64,000 bases of DNA from Spirometra erinaceieuropaei. Its lineage: Eukaryota > Platyhelminthes > Cestoda > Diphyllobothriidea > Diphyllobothriidae. The notes beneath the pieces were generated by a model. That model saw nothing but the letters and a program-made list of their open reading frames with translations. It ran no database searches and had not been told where the DNA came from. This document shows positions 1 to 10,995 of this stretch, piece by piece. A program made the position numbers and the translations under genes. The stretch spans positions 1,247,321 through 1,311,320 of the forward strand of contig CACRXP010000112.1 of assembly GCA_902702965.1 (NCBI GenBank), in the 5' to 3' direction. The first letter of the stretch is position 1. Every line of letters begins with the position of its first letter.

Positions 1-1204
1 ACTGGATGACAAATTTTACAACCCTACTTAAGTAATCTTTTCGAAACGTAAACGCATTTCAGAGTTTCAGCTAACATTTCATGAGTTAGCATATCCACTG
101 TATAGATTATTAATCAGAAAACGTGAGCGAAAGTATTCCTTCTTGTACACGTTTGATAGAAAACCACGTCTTCTTCAGGTTTTTGCTCTAAAGTAGGGTG
201 TTTTTCGGCTTTAAAGAGTTTCGATGAGGCTTGGAACGTTGTCTTACTTGGTCAGCAAATTATAACTTTCGTACTGTTACCGATTTCAGCAGACGTATTA
301 CTACTTGCGGAAACTTTCAATTTGAAGTGCTTCGGGACTTCTGGGATTATGCTTTACGATAACGTTAGGGTTCGTGTTTTGCAGCCAGGATCCTAGGGTT
401 TGGGGTCAGGGTTCGGGTCTAGGGTTGAATGTTAGTGTTTATGGTCAGGGAGTCAATCGGCACCCACACCCTACAACCCTCGTCTGCGGCTTACGTCTGA
501 TTGGTCACATTTTCGGGCGATTCAGTTTCAATGGCCCTGACGGGCCAATCACCCTTGCTCTTAGTGGAATTGGTTTTACTGGTCACCGGCGGCGGACTTT
601 TGCAGTGCGCGGTGCTTACGCTGAGATTTCATATCCACCAGAACAACCTAGCGTATTTACCTGTAATCCTTGCGTTTTTCCCTTAGTTTTTCACATTCTT
701 CACTGCTTCCCCACAGACCCACCCGTAAAGTCGCGCTCACCATGGAGCCCATATTGGACGCGCTGAGACATCCCCATTTTCCAACCGGACCGCGTTTCCA
801 AGCCTCGCCAAAGCTATGAGATTTTCTGAGACGGTGTCCATTCAAATAGCATCATATCTATCTGTTTTGTGATGTGCCCATGAAGTTGACCACATAGTCC
901 ACATCTATGGCAGTATTTTATGAGTTCAGTACGGTATTTTTAAATGGCGTAAAGGAATATACGGTTTGTAGACTGAAAACCCTAAACAAAAATACAACGG
1001 TATATCAAGTTCAAAGTTATTCGAGAAAAGAACGACCTTTTTAAAACCACAAGGCACCCTTCCTTCAAGTCTGAAGTTTAAAGGCATGATCTGATACCAA
1101 ATGGGTACGGAAAATAGGATTTGTATGGGGATTTTATGTAAAGTATATTTGAATTTTCAAGAGCATCAAAAATGCATGCTACCTAAGTAGTCAGTCTGCA
1201 ATGG
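1..1204. other. Non-coding stretch, no gene recognised
   Basis: I see no exon with a convincing family match on either strand. The stretch is ordinary AT-leaning sequence apart from the G-rich telomere-like patch at 370-450. The 130-codon open frame at 374-766 reads low-complexity and has no recognisable domain, so I treat it as chance. Confidence 0.5.
370..450 (+). repeat. Degenerate telomere-like repeat patch
   Basis: About 80 bases carry repeated GTTAGGG, CTAGGG and TTGGGG-like words (GTTAGGG near 373, CTAGGG near 393 and 420). They resemble a decayed TTAGGG array. Similar patches on the opposite strand occur at 55140-55200, 61920-62040 and 62515-62575. This is an interstitial relic and not a chromosome end, since unique sequence lies on both sides. 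Confidence 0.5.
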
Positions 1205-1578
1205 CTCCTGCCTAATTTTGCTTTTATGACACTCTCACTCCGTGGGCTCCGAGCCTGATGTGACGACACGCCAAGAGGTGGCCTCGGCCGCGCCGGCCCC
1301 CTGTTTGTTCTTGGTTAAAAACCAACCAGGGAGTGTGGAGTGGAGCACCAGGCTGCGGGCTCGACCGCGCCATCCACCTGCGCCCTCCCCGCCTCCGGTC
1401 TTTTTGACTCTGCCTTGACACTGGGTTCCGATGGGGGAGGGGGAGGGAATGCGGTGGATGCAGCGCAAGTCTACGTTCAGTATAAAATAGATCGCGCGCA
1501 AGCCACCATGCCTGCTTCTCCTTACTGTGGAGCACAAGGTGGACATCGTCAGATGCCACGGTGTACTGTTGGATGCCA
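1205..1578 (+). repeat. SINE-like family A, copy 1
   Basis: This copy shares the ordered blocks of the dispersed family A. They are a 'gccatccacctgcg' block near 1368, a CCGGTC..TTGAC block near 1395, a GGGGGAGG purine run, 'gcgcaagtctac', a TATAAA..GCGCGCAAG block near 1480-1505, and the 3' signature 'ggtggacatcgtc' near 1541. Open frames crossing it on both strands (111, 114 and 82 codons) are repeat artefacts. Confidence 0.75.
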
Positions 1579-1934
1579 AGCTATCTAAATAACAAAAGTA
1601 GCAACCATTCAGAAGAAAATTACAAGCAGCCTATATGCAATCCTGTTTTCGCAGATAACCCAGAGCTCTTACACCAAATCCGGATGAATAACGCTGATGA
1701 CAGTGACAGAACTCTGTTAATCCCCATTCTGCCGATCTGACTTGAACTGCGTACTGGGCGCCATATTTTGCCACGAACTTGACGTATTTTCTTTGATTAC
1801 ACACGTTCACTGAAGTGGTTGTACACCGGGATTTTTATGAAGTCACCTTTTTTCTGTCCCCGCGATAGGATTTTAACCAAACGAACGTCCTCTACCTTGC
1901 CCTGTAGGAAGTTGAGACAGGGTTCCGAAAGTTC

Positions 1935-2400
1935 GACTGTCGATTTCCACGATGTCCACCGTGAGATCAAACACGGTGACTTGTGCGTGAGTTAGTTTAA
2001 AGTGATCGTAGACTTGCACGGCACTTACCGCACTCTCTTCTCCCCGCGCCTAGGGTCGGTGTCAAGACGTCGTCAAAGAGACCGAAAGCGGGAGAGAGCG
2101 CAGATAGCTGTCGCGACCGGAGCTACCCCTAGGGGTGTCGTCACACTCGACTCGGATCTCACGGACTGGGAGTGTCATAAAGGCCACATTGAGAAGGAGC
2201 CATTCCACACAAACACACTGGGCCGACTGCGAGATCCGATTCATAGTTGCCAACCTTCCAACCCACGGCCTTTGGCGCACCGTGATAGCTTCAAGCGCGT
2301 CAGATTGTTTATAGTGAGAAATGTGCGCTGAGTCGTCGGCCTCACCCTATTCCCATCCCCAGGCCCCAGCCACTGCCCGAGCCGGGCAGAGACTGGCTCA
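1935..2400 (-). repeat. SINE-like family A, copy 2, joined to LINE 3' sequence
   Basis: The family A signature appears reversed ('gatgtccaccgtg' near 1950, 'gtgcgtgagttagtttaaagt' near 1983). Its upstream side, 2280-2400, is the reverse complement of the sequence after the LINE zinc-finger region at 26230-26330, including 'gacgactcagcgcac'. The copy therefore carries the LINE 3' end plus the family A core. Confidence 0.7.
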
Positions 2401-2734
2401 TAACCAAACGACTGCCCCCTTCCCTACCAGACAGAAGCCTCAATTGTAGTTGATGATAATTCCACCAAGTTTTCATAGTGTGGTAAGACTTGTTCTGCGC
2501 CGTAATTGTTTAGTCGGAGGATAGTACGCTTTAAGGCACAGCCGCATCAGCCAACCTTGAATTTGAAAGGCAACAACAGCCCATTCTGAAATCTTTTTTT
2601 GACTTTGTCCCTCTGTTTTTTTTCTTTCGGTTCGACCCGTTATTAGTTTATTCCCACAGGGTACATTAGGTGCCTTTCACGCTCTAGTGGCAGTAGCGGC
2701 CACGTCAATTAACTGTCTTTGTTTTGCATTTCAG

Positions 2735-5700
2735 TTTCAAAGCTTTGATGTCAATGCTGAATTTCAGCGCCCTGCGAGAGCATCTGCAGTTGGTGGCAAA
2801 TAGCCACTCAAACACCGAGTCGGTTACCGTTTCCGGTACGACGGTGGATTTTGCCTATACCGACGTCACCGACTGTGAGGCGGGCATCAACTTCGCCGGC
2901 GACAGCTGTGGCCTCCCCACTCTCACTCGTCTGGAGGCCATGTTTGCTGAGATTGCCGGGGCTCGCACCCCGCAACCCCCCACCTCACCCACTAAGCCCA
3001 GCACCAAAAACTCTGTACCTGCCTTCAGCCTTCTCGCTAAGATACTCGGGGCCATGGGTAGGTACATTTCACTCCATTATTGTCTGTCCCCTCCAGACTT
3101 CCTACCTCAATCGTGTCATCCCCTCCAGGTCATTATTACTCATTTAAATGCCCTGCAATCTTCATTTTGGCCTGTTTATGGCGTCCTAACTCTTGTGAGA
3201 TCCGAGCTGCTCTGCCACATGCGGGTTGGTGGTGAGCGTGTCGTGCGTGGTACGTGCAGACGCGTTATTAAGCTTTGTCAGCTACTGCGCTCGCACCCAT
3301 CCACGACCGTCTGGGCATCGTCTTGCCATCAGCGCAAGGTGGGTGAGAGGGGTGGGGGATAGAGTGTGGTTGATGCTGCATAAATCTGTCCTACTGTGAA
3401 CTAATTCATGCTTCCACTGCGTCCACTCAGTGGGACACGCGATGGAGGTCGTTGCTTACGGCGTTTGAACTTTCGAGTCCGCATTACGATGTAGTTTAAA
3501 GTTGTTGGGATGTCGTTTTTTCCGTTCGACAGACCACCGTCACTTAGTATGACTGAGGTTGAACAGATGGGGGTTGTAGAAGATAGCGATGTCGTGTAGG
3601 TGGCAGTTAGGAACGACATACGTGGTCCCGGGTTCCGCAGTTCCTACATCAACCGCTCTCCCTATCGTGCCTAACGTTGAAACGATGAATACCAAGACGA
3701 CAGGCCACTCGGCATGATCTTCTCGTTATTGAGCCGGAATTTCTGGCGCAATTTTTGAGGTTGGAGTTTTTTCCAGTGGCAATAGGGTCGACCCCAGAGG
3801 TAGCGTCAGTTGTGTTTCGATGGACGCAAAGGTGATCGGGACCTCGAACGCGCATTTGCTGTACAGACAGGTGGGAAAGTGATCGACATCGACGGCGTTC
3901 ATGGTTGTTGATGCAGTGGATGTGAAGGTGACCCATAAGGTCAACTCGAGTCCTAAATAGGTGTTGACAGTGAGACCACTAACCGCGTTGTTCCGCGGGG
4001 CTACACTCTTGCCTTCTTATGGCCTCTGTATCCGGTCGATTCTAAAGATTGTATTTGCAGCCTGCACAGTAGACCGCCGTACCTGTCGATCGTTTGCAAG
4101 ATTTTTCTGAGGGTCGTTATTCATTTCGAGACAATCGACCAAGGCTTTCTGTCTATCGTCTTGGCCACGTTGATGTCCTCCTGGTTTCTGGACGCAGGTT
4201 CCAATGTCATCCTTATAGGACAGACGTTTTGTACGACGCTGGTTTGATTTTCGCTTGGCACGGCCGCCACATCGAAATTGGATCAGCCGCGTTGTCGCAG
4301 CGGAGTGCGCAGATTTGCGATGTTGTGGATACCCGGGGTTAGATGAGGGAACCTTAGGGACTACCGACGCAATTGAAAGCAATTCTAAGAACAGTGGAGG
4401 CGGCGGCAAGCACGCAAGCCCGAGCTTGTTCCTCTGTTCATATCCTTATTCACTATCTCTCTTATTTCGAATGCTTTCCTATTCACGCCTCATTTCTTCC
4501 TCCGCCCATTCTCCCTCAATCGTCCTAATGTTGGAGCAAAGTTTTTTTCTTGGTACTGGGCTGGCCTGCATCAAAATCAACCGATAAAATTGCTGCCTTG
4601 AGTAGCTGCACCACCTGGTTTGTACATAACAGCGTCAAGAATCTCCGTAGAAGAACTTGTGGGTTGTGCTCTCCCGTCAATATTCACGAGGCTTCTCCCG
4701 AAGTGGGCTAAGTACGCCAACTTTTGCCAGTTTTTAATAATTTGCATAGGTAAATCGGCAACAGGCCACTTAGTAGATGCGCTTGACCTACACGGGGACC
4801 AGGTCGGGGTTGTTGGGCTGCGCACCCATAACAGATACCATACACGCAGGACGTGTGGCGAAACGCCTTGATGCAGGCTCTTGCCGCGCCAGCCACCTGC
4901 ACCCTCTCCCGCCTCCGGTCTTCCTGAATCCTGGCCTAGTTGGGTGAGAAGGGAGAGAGTGCGGTAGACACAGCACAAGTCCACTATCACTTTAAACTAG
5001 TTCGCGCGCAAGTCGCCGTCCCTACACCCACCCTGCTGTGAAACACACGGTGGACATCGTCAGTAGCCACAAACTGTCGAGGTAAGTCGGCACCTGTGGT
5101 ACATAGACTGTACCGCTTTGTTAATAGTTTCCATGAATGATTGGTTGTCTCCTGGCACAGGGAGCGGTTGCAAAGCCAATGCTAATTCCCCGTCACCTCT
5201 GGTCCCCTTGCGACGACTGCTGGATGGCGAGTAACAGAACTGACTCCTAGGGACTGAAAGCGCATAGGCTGTCCGTTTGCTACCAGCAGCATCCAAACAC
5301 TATCGAGCAAGACAACGTCTGCGGCCACATTACTTGTGGGGGATTCTACCGAAGTTTGCATTTCGCAGAACCGTCTGAAGTAGTCGTCATGAATTTAGTC
5401 GGCAGGTCACGCCCCCCCCCTCCCGGATGCCTGAAGATTTTTACCTGCGTCGAGCCCTAGGACAGGAAAAGATAAAAGAGTCGGTCAACTTCATTTCCAA
5501 GCTCAGTCGGCAGAGGGTTAGCTCAAAAGCTCAAGTGGTAGGTGCGTCTGCTTAGATGCAGATTACACCCTCCAGTTAATCAGACAATGGCGAGAGTATG
5601 GACTTCCCGTAATACGGGTGAACTTGCCGTAAATCCGAGCAGGTCGGGGTTGTGTCAGCTAGGAGGGTTAGGGTTATTGTTATGAGTTGAAGTTAGGACA

Positions 5701-8700
5701 CGGGAATAGATCGCCCTATGGGATTTAGCGCAAGGCTACCCGCAGTGCGAGGAGTTCCACATTCCCGTGTCCGACCGACAGTTCGGCCGTCGTTCCCGAA
5801 GATGTCCGCCGTATGCTCTACAGTAGGGTGAGAACAGGGAGGGCGGCTTGCGCGTGAATTAGTCTATAGTGCTAGTGAACTTGCGCAGCACCTACCGCAA
5901 GTGGACCAGGTGTCATGGCAGAGCCCCAAAAGACCGCAAGCGGGAGTGGGCGCAGGTGGCTGGCATGGCGTAAACCCGCACCTAGGCGTACCACTACACC
6001 ACCTGCCTCACAACGGACACCGACCAGGATTTCATAACATTTGGCGCGGCGTGAGCCCGCACCTGAGCGTGCTACTACACCCCAATTTTGGCATTTGTTA
6101 GGGGTTCACATTTCCGATAACGCCTGCCGGACTCCCGTCTAGCTCCTGTGTTGGTCCGGCGCGTCTACCGCGTGTCCCCTTTTTAGGGGCACAACCACAT
6201 TAAACCATAAATGGCCATTTCAGTGTCACCGGTCCGGCAGTACCACATCTAGAACAATGGACCGTATTAAAAACAGGGTAAACCGGTCATCCAACAGAGC
6301 GGACGAATTCGACTACCGCACTGCCGGCGCCAAGAGGCACGTTAGGCGTGGCTGTCCTACAGATGACAGCTCTGACGTTTAGGACTGTGAGGCATCTGAT
6401 CGACTTGTGTTAACGCCACCACCGCTAACTAGCATCTAGCCATACTACAGATGTCGTCGTCCGTAGCAGATTTTGTTGCGTCTTCTGTCTTAACCTTCTC
6501 ATAAGCGCCCTTTTTGGGTGGACAACTCGAGTCGGTGTCCCGTTAGCAAGGAATCGGGTCAGAAGCACCTTCCTCTGGCCGATGTTGTGCGGGTTGTAGC
6601 CCCAGGCCAGCACCCGTTTAATGTAGACTCCCGTTAACTGCTCAACGCAACTGCGCTGTGTTTAGAGAACTTTGCGCGGATGCAAGTACATTGGGCGAAC
6701 GCAAAGGCAATTGGCAACCAGGGCCGCTGAGCATTTGCCTAATTGGCTTTTCAAACAGGAAAATAGAACTCCCCGTTCGTCTATAACGAAACACCTGTTA
6801 GATAGCGGTCATGTTGTCGACCCTAAAGCATCCTTTCGAGTACTTGTCCGAGCACGTACAACTCGAACCTTGCGTTATTTGGAAGCAGCCTACATACGGA
6901 GGGAGAAACCAGACCTGTGCAAGCAGTTAGATCACGTGATCAATCTGCAATTGCCCTGGTAATCTCACGCCTCTATTTTCCTCTGACTGTGATTTGTTGT
7001 TAACATTTCGTCTTCCTTTTTTCCTTTTTGATGCTTATGTGGACGTCTTAGCTGATTATTGATTAATTTGAACTTTGACCTTGCTCCTGTGCACTGCCAT
7101 TCTGTACAAATTCATACTGCTGTGCGCGTTCATTCGTTACCTATGTTATGCAGAGACGGGTTGCAGTTGAAAAGCCGTCACGAAATTTGTTGGCCCCAAT
7201 AAATTCTGCTGTACATGCTTGTTTTCAATTTTTTTATTATCTCATAATGAAGGCGCCCTCTCCTGACTGTTAGTTACGATGGATAACCAATGAGACTTCG
7301 GCTTATGAGAGGTAGGCAGCACTGCTCTACCCGAAAAGTACCTACAGTTTCCATGGCTGCATCCTCCAAAGCCTCTCTTAACTGCCGCGAGAGGGCCGCC
7401 CTGTCGAATTTCTGAGCTTTCCGTCCCCCTCCACCCCCTCTCTCCAGCTATCGTGTCCCAGTCCTTTAATCGCCTCAATTCCCAAACCCTATCGCTTTTA
7501 TTTTCCGTTCAGCTGAACTGTACCTAACACTGGATCGCAAGATGGATGCACAGGCCTGCGTGGAGGAGGCAATCTCCCGCTCCCAACTGAGCCACGAACT
7601 TATCTACTTGGTAAGATGTCATACCGCCTTGCACTCCACAATAGCGCTGCTTGTAGACTTTTGGTTTTCGTTATCAAATGTCAATTCTGTTCTCTGCTTT
7701 GATTTTCCAGCGTGGACGTGTCCTGGAGGCAGACGGACAGATTGAAAACGCCAGAGCTATGTACGAGAGTGCTATCGCCATCAATCCCTCGCACGTCAAG
7801 GCACTCTATGCCCTGGTAATATGTCCTCTGTTTCGTTGTGAGAGTCTGATTTTGTCGTGGAGGGGGGAGCTGGTTCTTCACTGTGGTTTGTCCAAAATCA
7901 CGTCTTATTAAGCAGTTGAAAGTTGTGTGACCTATGCAGAGGGCTGTTTAGCGAACACACATATAGTAGGTGACGTTACGCGGGGCATGTGTGTAAATTA
8001 ACAAAAAAAACCCCTAATCAGTCGGAGACCGGTTCAGATGCATCGATCAGAACTCCCAATTATTAATTAAAAACATTTTTGCTAAACGAAAACTAGAAAA
8101 GTATTGAAGGTAATGTTATGTTACCTAGGCATAGCAATTTCCTCAGTGGAAGTGGAAATGCCGAAAATTCTAAAAATCGCGTTAAATGAGTAACCTCAAG
8201 TTTTAGGAGCATATAAAGTCTGTCCATGCAAATAACCGAGTAAATGTAACAACACAGACACGAAGGCGTTTAAAAAGGGCCTTTGTGTGCTTTCCAACTA
8301 AATATCGTCCAAGAATTAGTATACTATGAAGTATGGCAGTTGGTCAACTACCTAACGTTGGCTCGAGTTCCACAGTGGTCTTGCGAGGATTTGCTTCAAT
8401 TTCTCCGCTTTTGAATTGTTCGAGATATGGTCGACTAAGGTGAAGGGGATTTCACCTGTGGCATAAGAGTTTCCATAAGTTGCGTCACGTACTATATGCG
8501 CTCCGTGTGTTTGTTCCCTAAAACACTGCAGTAGTCGAGTGGGTTTGTTTCTGAGCAGAAAATTGCAAGGGAGCATCCAGTCTGTTAGCTAACGGCCGCC
8601 AGTTAAAGGCGTGTAAAAACTATGGGGCCTTGTTTTGGAATGAGGCATTTGTGGCGAAAACCCAATCTTCGCAATCAGACGGTATCTGATGTAGAAGTAT

Positions 8701-10678
8701 CACCGACCAATACGAAGGAGGCGTGAATGGCCATCCCCGAAGTTTGAACTTTGATCCTACGTGTTAATGAGCATTCAAGCCAGGCGTTTGATTCCTGGAC
8801 GACCAGCGCGCATCCTAACACCGACGGCGTTTGCTCGGGCCGGAGAGATCTGAAATTTGGTTCCAGGTCTAGCCAGTCATGAGGAAAACGCCCCATTGTC
8901 GGGTCGTGGGCCCGCATTCTGTTGGCTGCAGTCCGAAATGTTTGAAGTCACATGGGAGTTCTGTTCACTGATCCGTCCTGGTTCCGGGATGCAAAAAGCC
9001 GGTCCAGTTTTCATTTCGTGGCGAAATGCGACCACCCACGAGGGCTCTGAGCTGGAACTGCAAGGCAAGGCCGGGCACCCATTCCCGTCCCCTGTCAGGA
9101 AGAACGACAAACGCCATCCCCGTGAATTAAATTACTCGACAGAAGCCATCCTCTGCCTAACTTTTGTTCGGTCAATAAATTACAGGACATTTATAATCCT
9201 GCTCCCCCCCCTCCCCCCAAGGGTCGGTGCAAGCTGCCTCCCTGTTTCAGCTTTCTATAAGCACTCTTGTCGGCCTCAAGTTTCATTTCTCCTCGAAAAA
9301 TGTTTGCCAGCAAGAATTCCGCCCACGAGCTGTCGGGCGCCATGCTGTGCAGCTAACAGCACGCGATCGTCCCAGTCTCGTCCATAGTAGACAATAGGAG
9401 GGAGTAGAGGTTGTTTTGCGCGACTTCTCGCCCTCTAACGAACTCACTGATTACCAGGATGCCCCCAGAGGCCCTGACTTGGAGGGTTTTCAACCGGCAG
9501 CATAACTCGGTCCTCGAAAGAAGAGCCAGGTTTTCCTTATGCGGCTTCATTACAGTCCCCACCGATGCGATTCCTGAGCGCTGCCAATCTGGTTTATGTG
9601 GGTTGAGCGACTGGTACGCGGGAGCTGATGGCGAATTCTCGGTCAGCCACCGCGCCCGAGCCACTTCCCGATCGAAGCGTTTGATCTCAGATGCTCAATG
9701 ACCCGCTGATTCGGCTTCCTTCCTCAGGCGGCATCTGGCACGTAGGCCAGAAATGACTATTTCAGTCTGCCTCCTCCCTGTTAGGGACACCTTTAGTGTA
9801 GGCTTTATGCTTTCCCGAGCTAAAAATGCGGGGCCTCATGCCAACTCCTGTGCAAACAATACCTAAGGATTTACCAGTTGATCAGAATTCTGCTGTACAT
9901 CCAGTTACAAAGTGCTTTCGTAACACTGGTAAAACGCAAGTACCGCCCGCCTCCCAGTAACTCGCAAGACATTCCAAGGAGACAGGTGTGCCGGACAAAA
10001 ACGCCAGTAGAGATACTTACGTGCAGAACCACACGGAGCTGGAGGCCGTAAGACTACTTTTCGATGCAGGTCTCTTCGTCAAATCGCTGCCATGCTTACA
10101 AATCAGCAGATAACCCCACCGACAACCCAACCTGCCAAGTATCCATTCCCATCTGATCGTACACTTGGTGGTCCTTGTCTGCGCCTTTTACTTCAACCTT
10201 CGCAGCTCAACATAGCGCTTTAGTTTCGGCACTTGTACGGACCCGTCATTTCTACGCAATTCAGCCAAATTTATACCGTCTCGGAGTCCGGCACCCAGTC
10301 AGGGGTAAAATTGCCATTTTGCCACTACTTTCGACGGTATACCGTTCGTGGTAGGCTTCCTAACGGCACTATGGCCTTGCTACTCGAACCCACTTTCACA
10401 CCTTACTCCCCCTCTTCCACCCGTTTTCAAAGGCACGGATACTGCGAGACAGCGGGCAGTACATACTGGCCGAGCAGGTGCTTCGGGACGCACTGGCGGT
10501 GGACTCCACCAACAGCCGTGTCTGGTGTCTCCTTGGCGAAGTGCTCTCCAGCTCGAGCACCAGTGATCCAGACTCCAAGGCCACCGCCACAACAGCCTTC
10601 CTCAGCGCCGTTGAATTGGAACAGACTGAGCCCGTTGAGCCCTTCCATACCCTACGTCTCGGCGTCTACTGTAGTTGA
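2735..10678 (+). CDS. TTC7: TTC7 homologue, 3' part of gene (4 exons)
   Basis: TTC7 is a helical/TPR scaffold that, with EFR3 and FAM126 (hyccin), holds PI4KA at the plasma membrane for PI4P synthesis. I read four exons: 2735-3057, 7513-7610, 7711-7815 and 10433-10678, ending in TGA. All introns are GT-AG and all phases agree (G|CT, then 0, 0). The last three exons give consecutive TPR helices and match the C-terminus of animal TTC7A/B: AELYLTLDRKMDAQACVEEA, then RGRVLEADGQIENARAMYES, then ARILRDSGQYILAEQVLRDA, and finally WCLLGEVL and the FLSAVELE..PFHTLRL end. The first exon is mostly a poorly conserved Ser/Thr/Pro-rich linker ending in a helix (FSLLAKILGAM). Its assignment rests on phase and position, so it is less certain. 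Upstream exons are outside the window or not recognised. The first intron (4.5 kb) and third intron (2.6 kb) contain repeats. Confidence 0.88.
3058..4700. other. TTC7 intron sequence, no exon recognised
   Basis: Open frames here (up to 130 codons on the - strand at 4017-4409) show no family I recognise. The in-frame extension of the 2735 exon past 3057 loses similarity to TTC7, and GTAGGT at 3058 is a good donor. A decayed mobile element is possible between 3500 and 4400, but nothing identifies it. Confidence 0.4.
4755..5080 (+). repeat. SINE-like family A, copy 3
   Basis: This copy has the alternative 5' module ('gtagatgcgcttgacc..acacggggacca') followed by the common 3' core: 'gccacctgcaccctc', CCGGTCTTCCTGA, 'actttaaactagttcgcgcgc' and 'ggtggacatcgtc' near 5052. 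It lies in TTC7 intron sequence. Confidence 0.75.
5780..6200 (-). repeat. SINE-like family A, copy 4
   Basis: The reverse-oriented core begins with 'gaagatgtccgccgt' near 5800 and 'gcgcgtgaattagtctatagt' near 5849. It ends with the reversed 5' module ('ttggtccggcgcgtctaccgcgtg', near 6155). It is inside the large TTC7 intron, and the 66-codon open frame across it is not a gene. Confidence 0.7.
6660..6962 (+). mobile_element. Penelope-like element, GIY-YIG endonuclease fragment
   Basis: The frame contains GCKYIGRTQRQLATRAAEHL, which fits the GIY-YIG core (the second motif, KYIG, followed by R at the catalytic helix). Downstream are SITKHLLDSGH and a Tyr/Arg-rich tail ending LQLPW and a stop. 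This is the endonuclease end of Penelope-like retroelements, which in flatworms lies C-terminal to the reverse transcriptase. No reverse transcriptase is visible upstream, so the copy is 5' truncated. It sits in TTC7 intron 1 in sense orientation. Confidence 0.75.
7816..10432. other. TTC7 intron 3, no gene recognised
   Basis: The interval is flanked by a good donor (CTG|GTAATA) and acceptor (TTTTCAAAG). Open frames of up to 176 codons at 8857-9387 have no recognisable motif. I see no family A copy in it. Confidence 0.5.
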
Positions 10679-10995
10679 CTGTGATATCCCTCCCTCCGAC
10701 CACAACTCACTTCATCAGCCATGCTCCATTCCTGATCCTGCCGTCGTCTCGAATTCTGTCTAGATACTCGGCCTTATTTGCTGTTTTTTGTTATCATAAC
10801 TATGGCTTGTGTACACCGAGATTGTTTGTACACCAACTCCTCTGCCCTCTCTCCTACACACGTGAGTTCGCTGAAGATTCAAAGAATACTATTATCCATC
10901 TCCCTATTTCCTGCATAAAAGTGCACGTCTAAGGCAGAAACAAGAAAGACATCAGCTTTATTAGGACAGACAGGAAGAAAGCACATGATAAGCCA
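10679..10995. other. Convergent intergenic gap between TTC7 and RTRAF
   Basis: The interval separates the TTC7 stop (+) from the RTRAF stop (-) and must hold both 3' UTRs and cleavage sites. I see no canonical AATAAA on the + strand, only a CATAAAA variant near 10914. The two 3' UTRs could overlap. Confidence 0.55.

Noticed and set aside
4017..4409. 130-codon - strand frame in TTC7 intron
   Set aside because: No recognised domain and low-complexity flanks. A retroelement gag is possible but not supportable.
5503..5580. tRNA-like stretch (GTTAGCTC.. with GGTAG)
   Set aside because: No acceptor-stem pairing and no proper B box, so not called as a tRNA gene.
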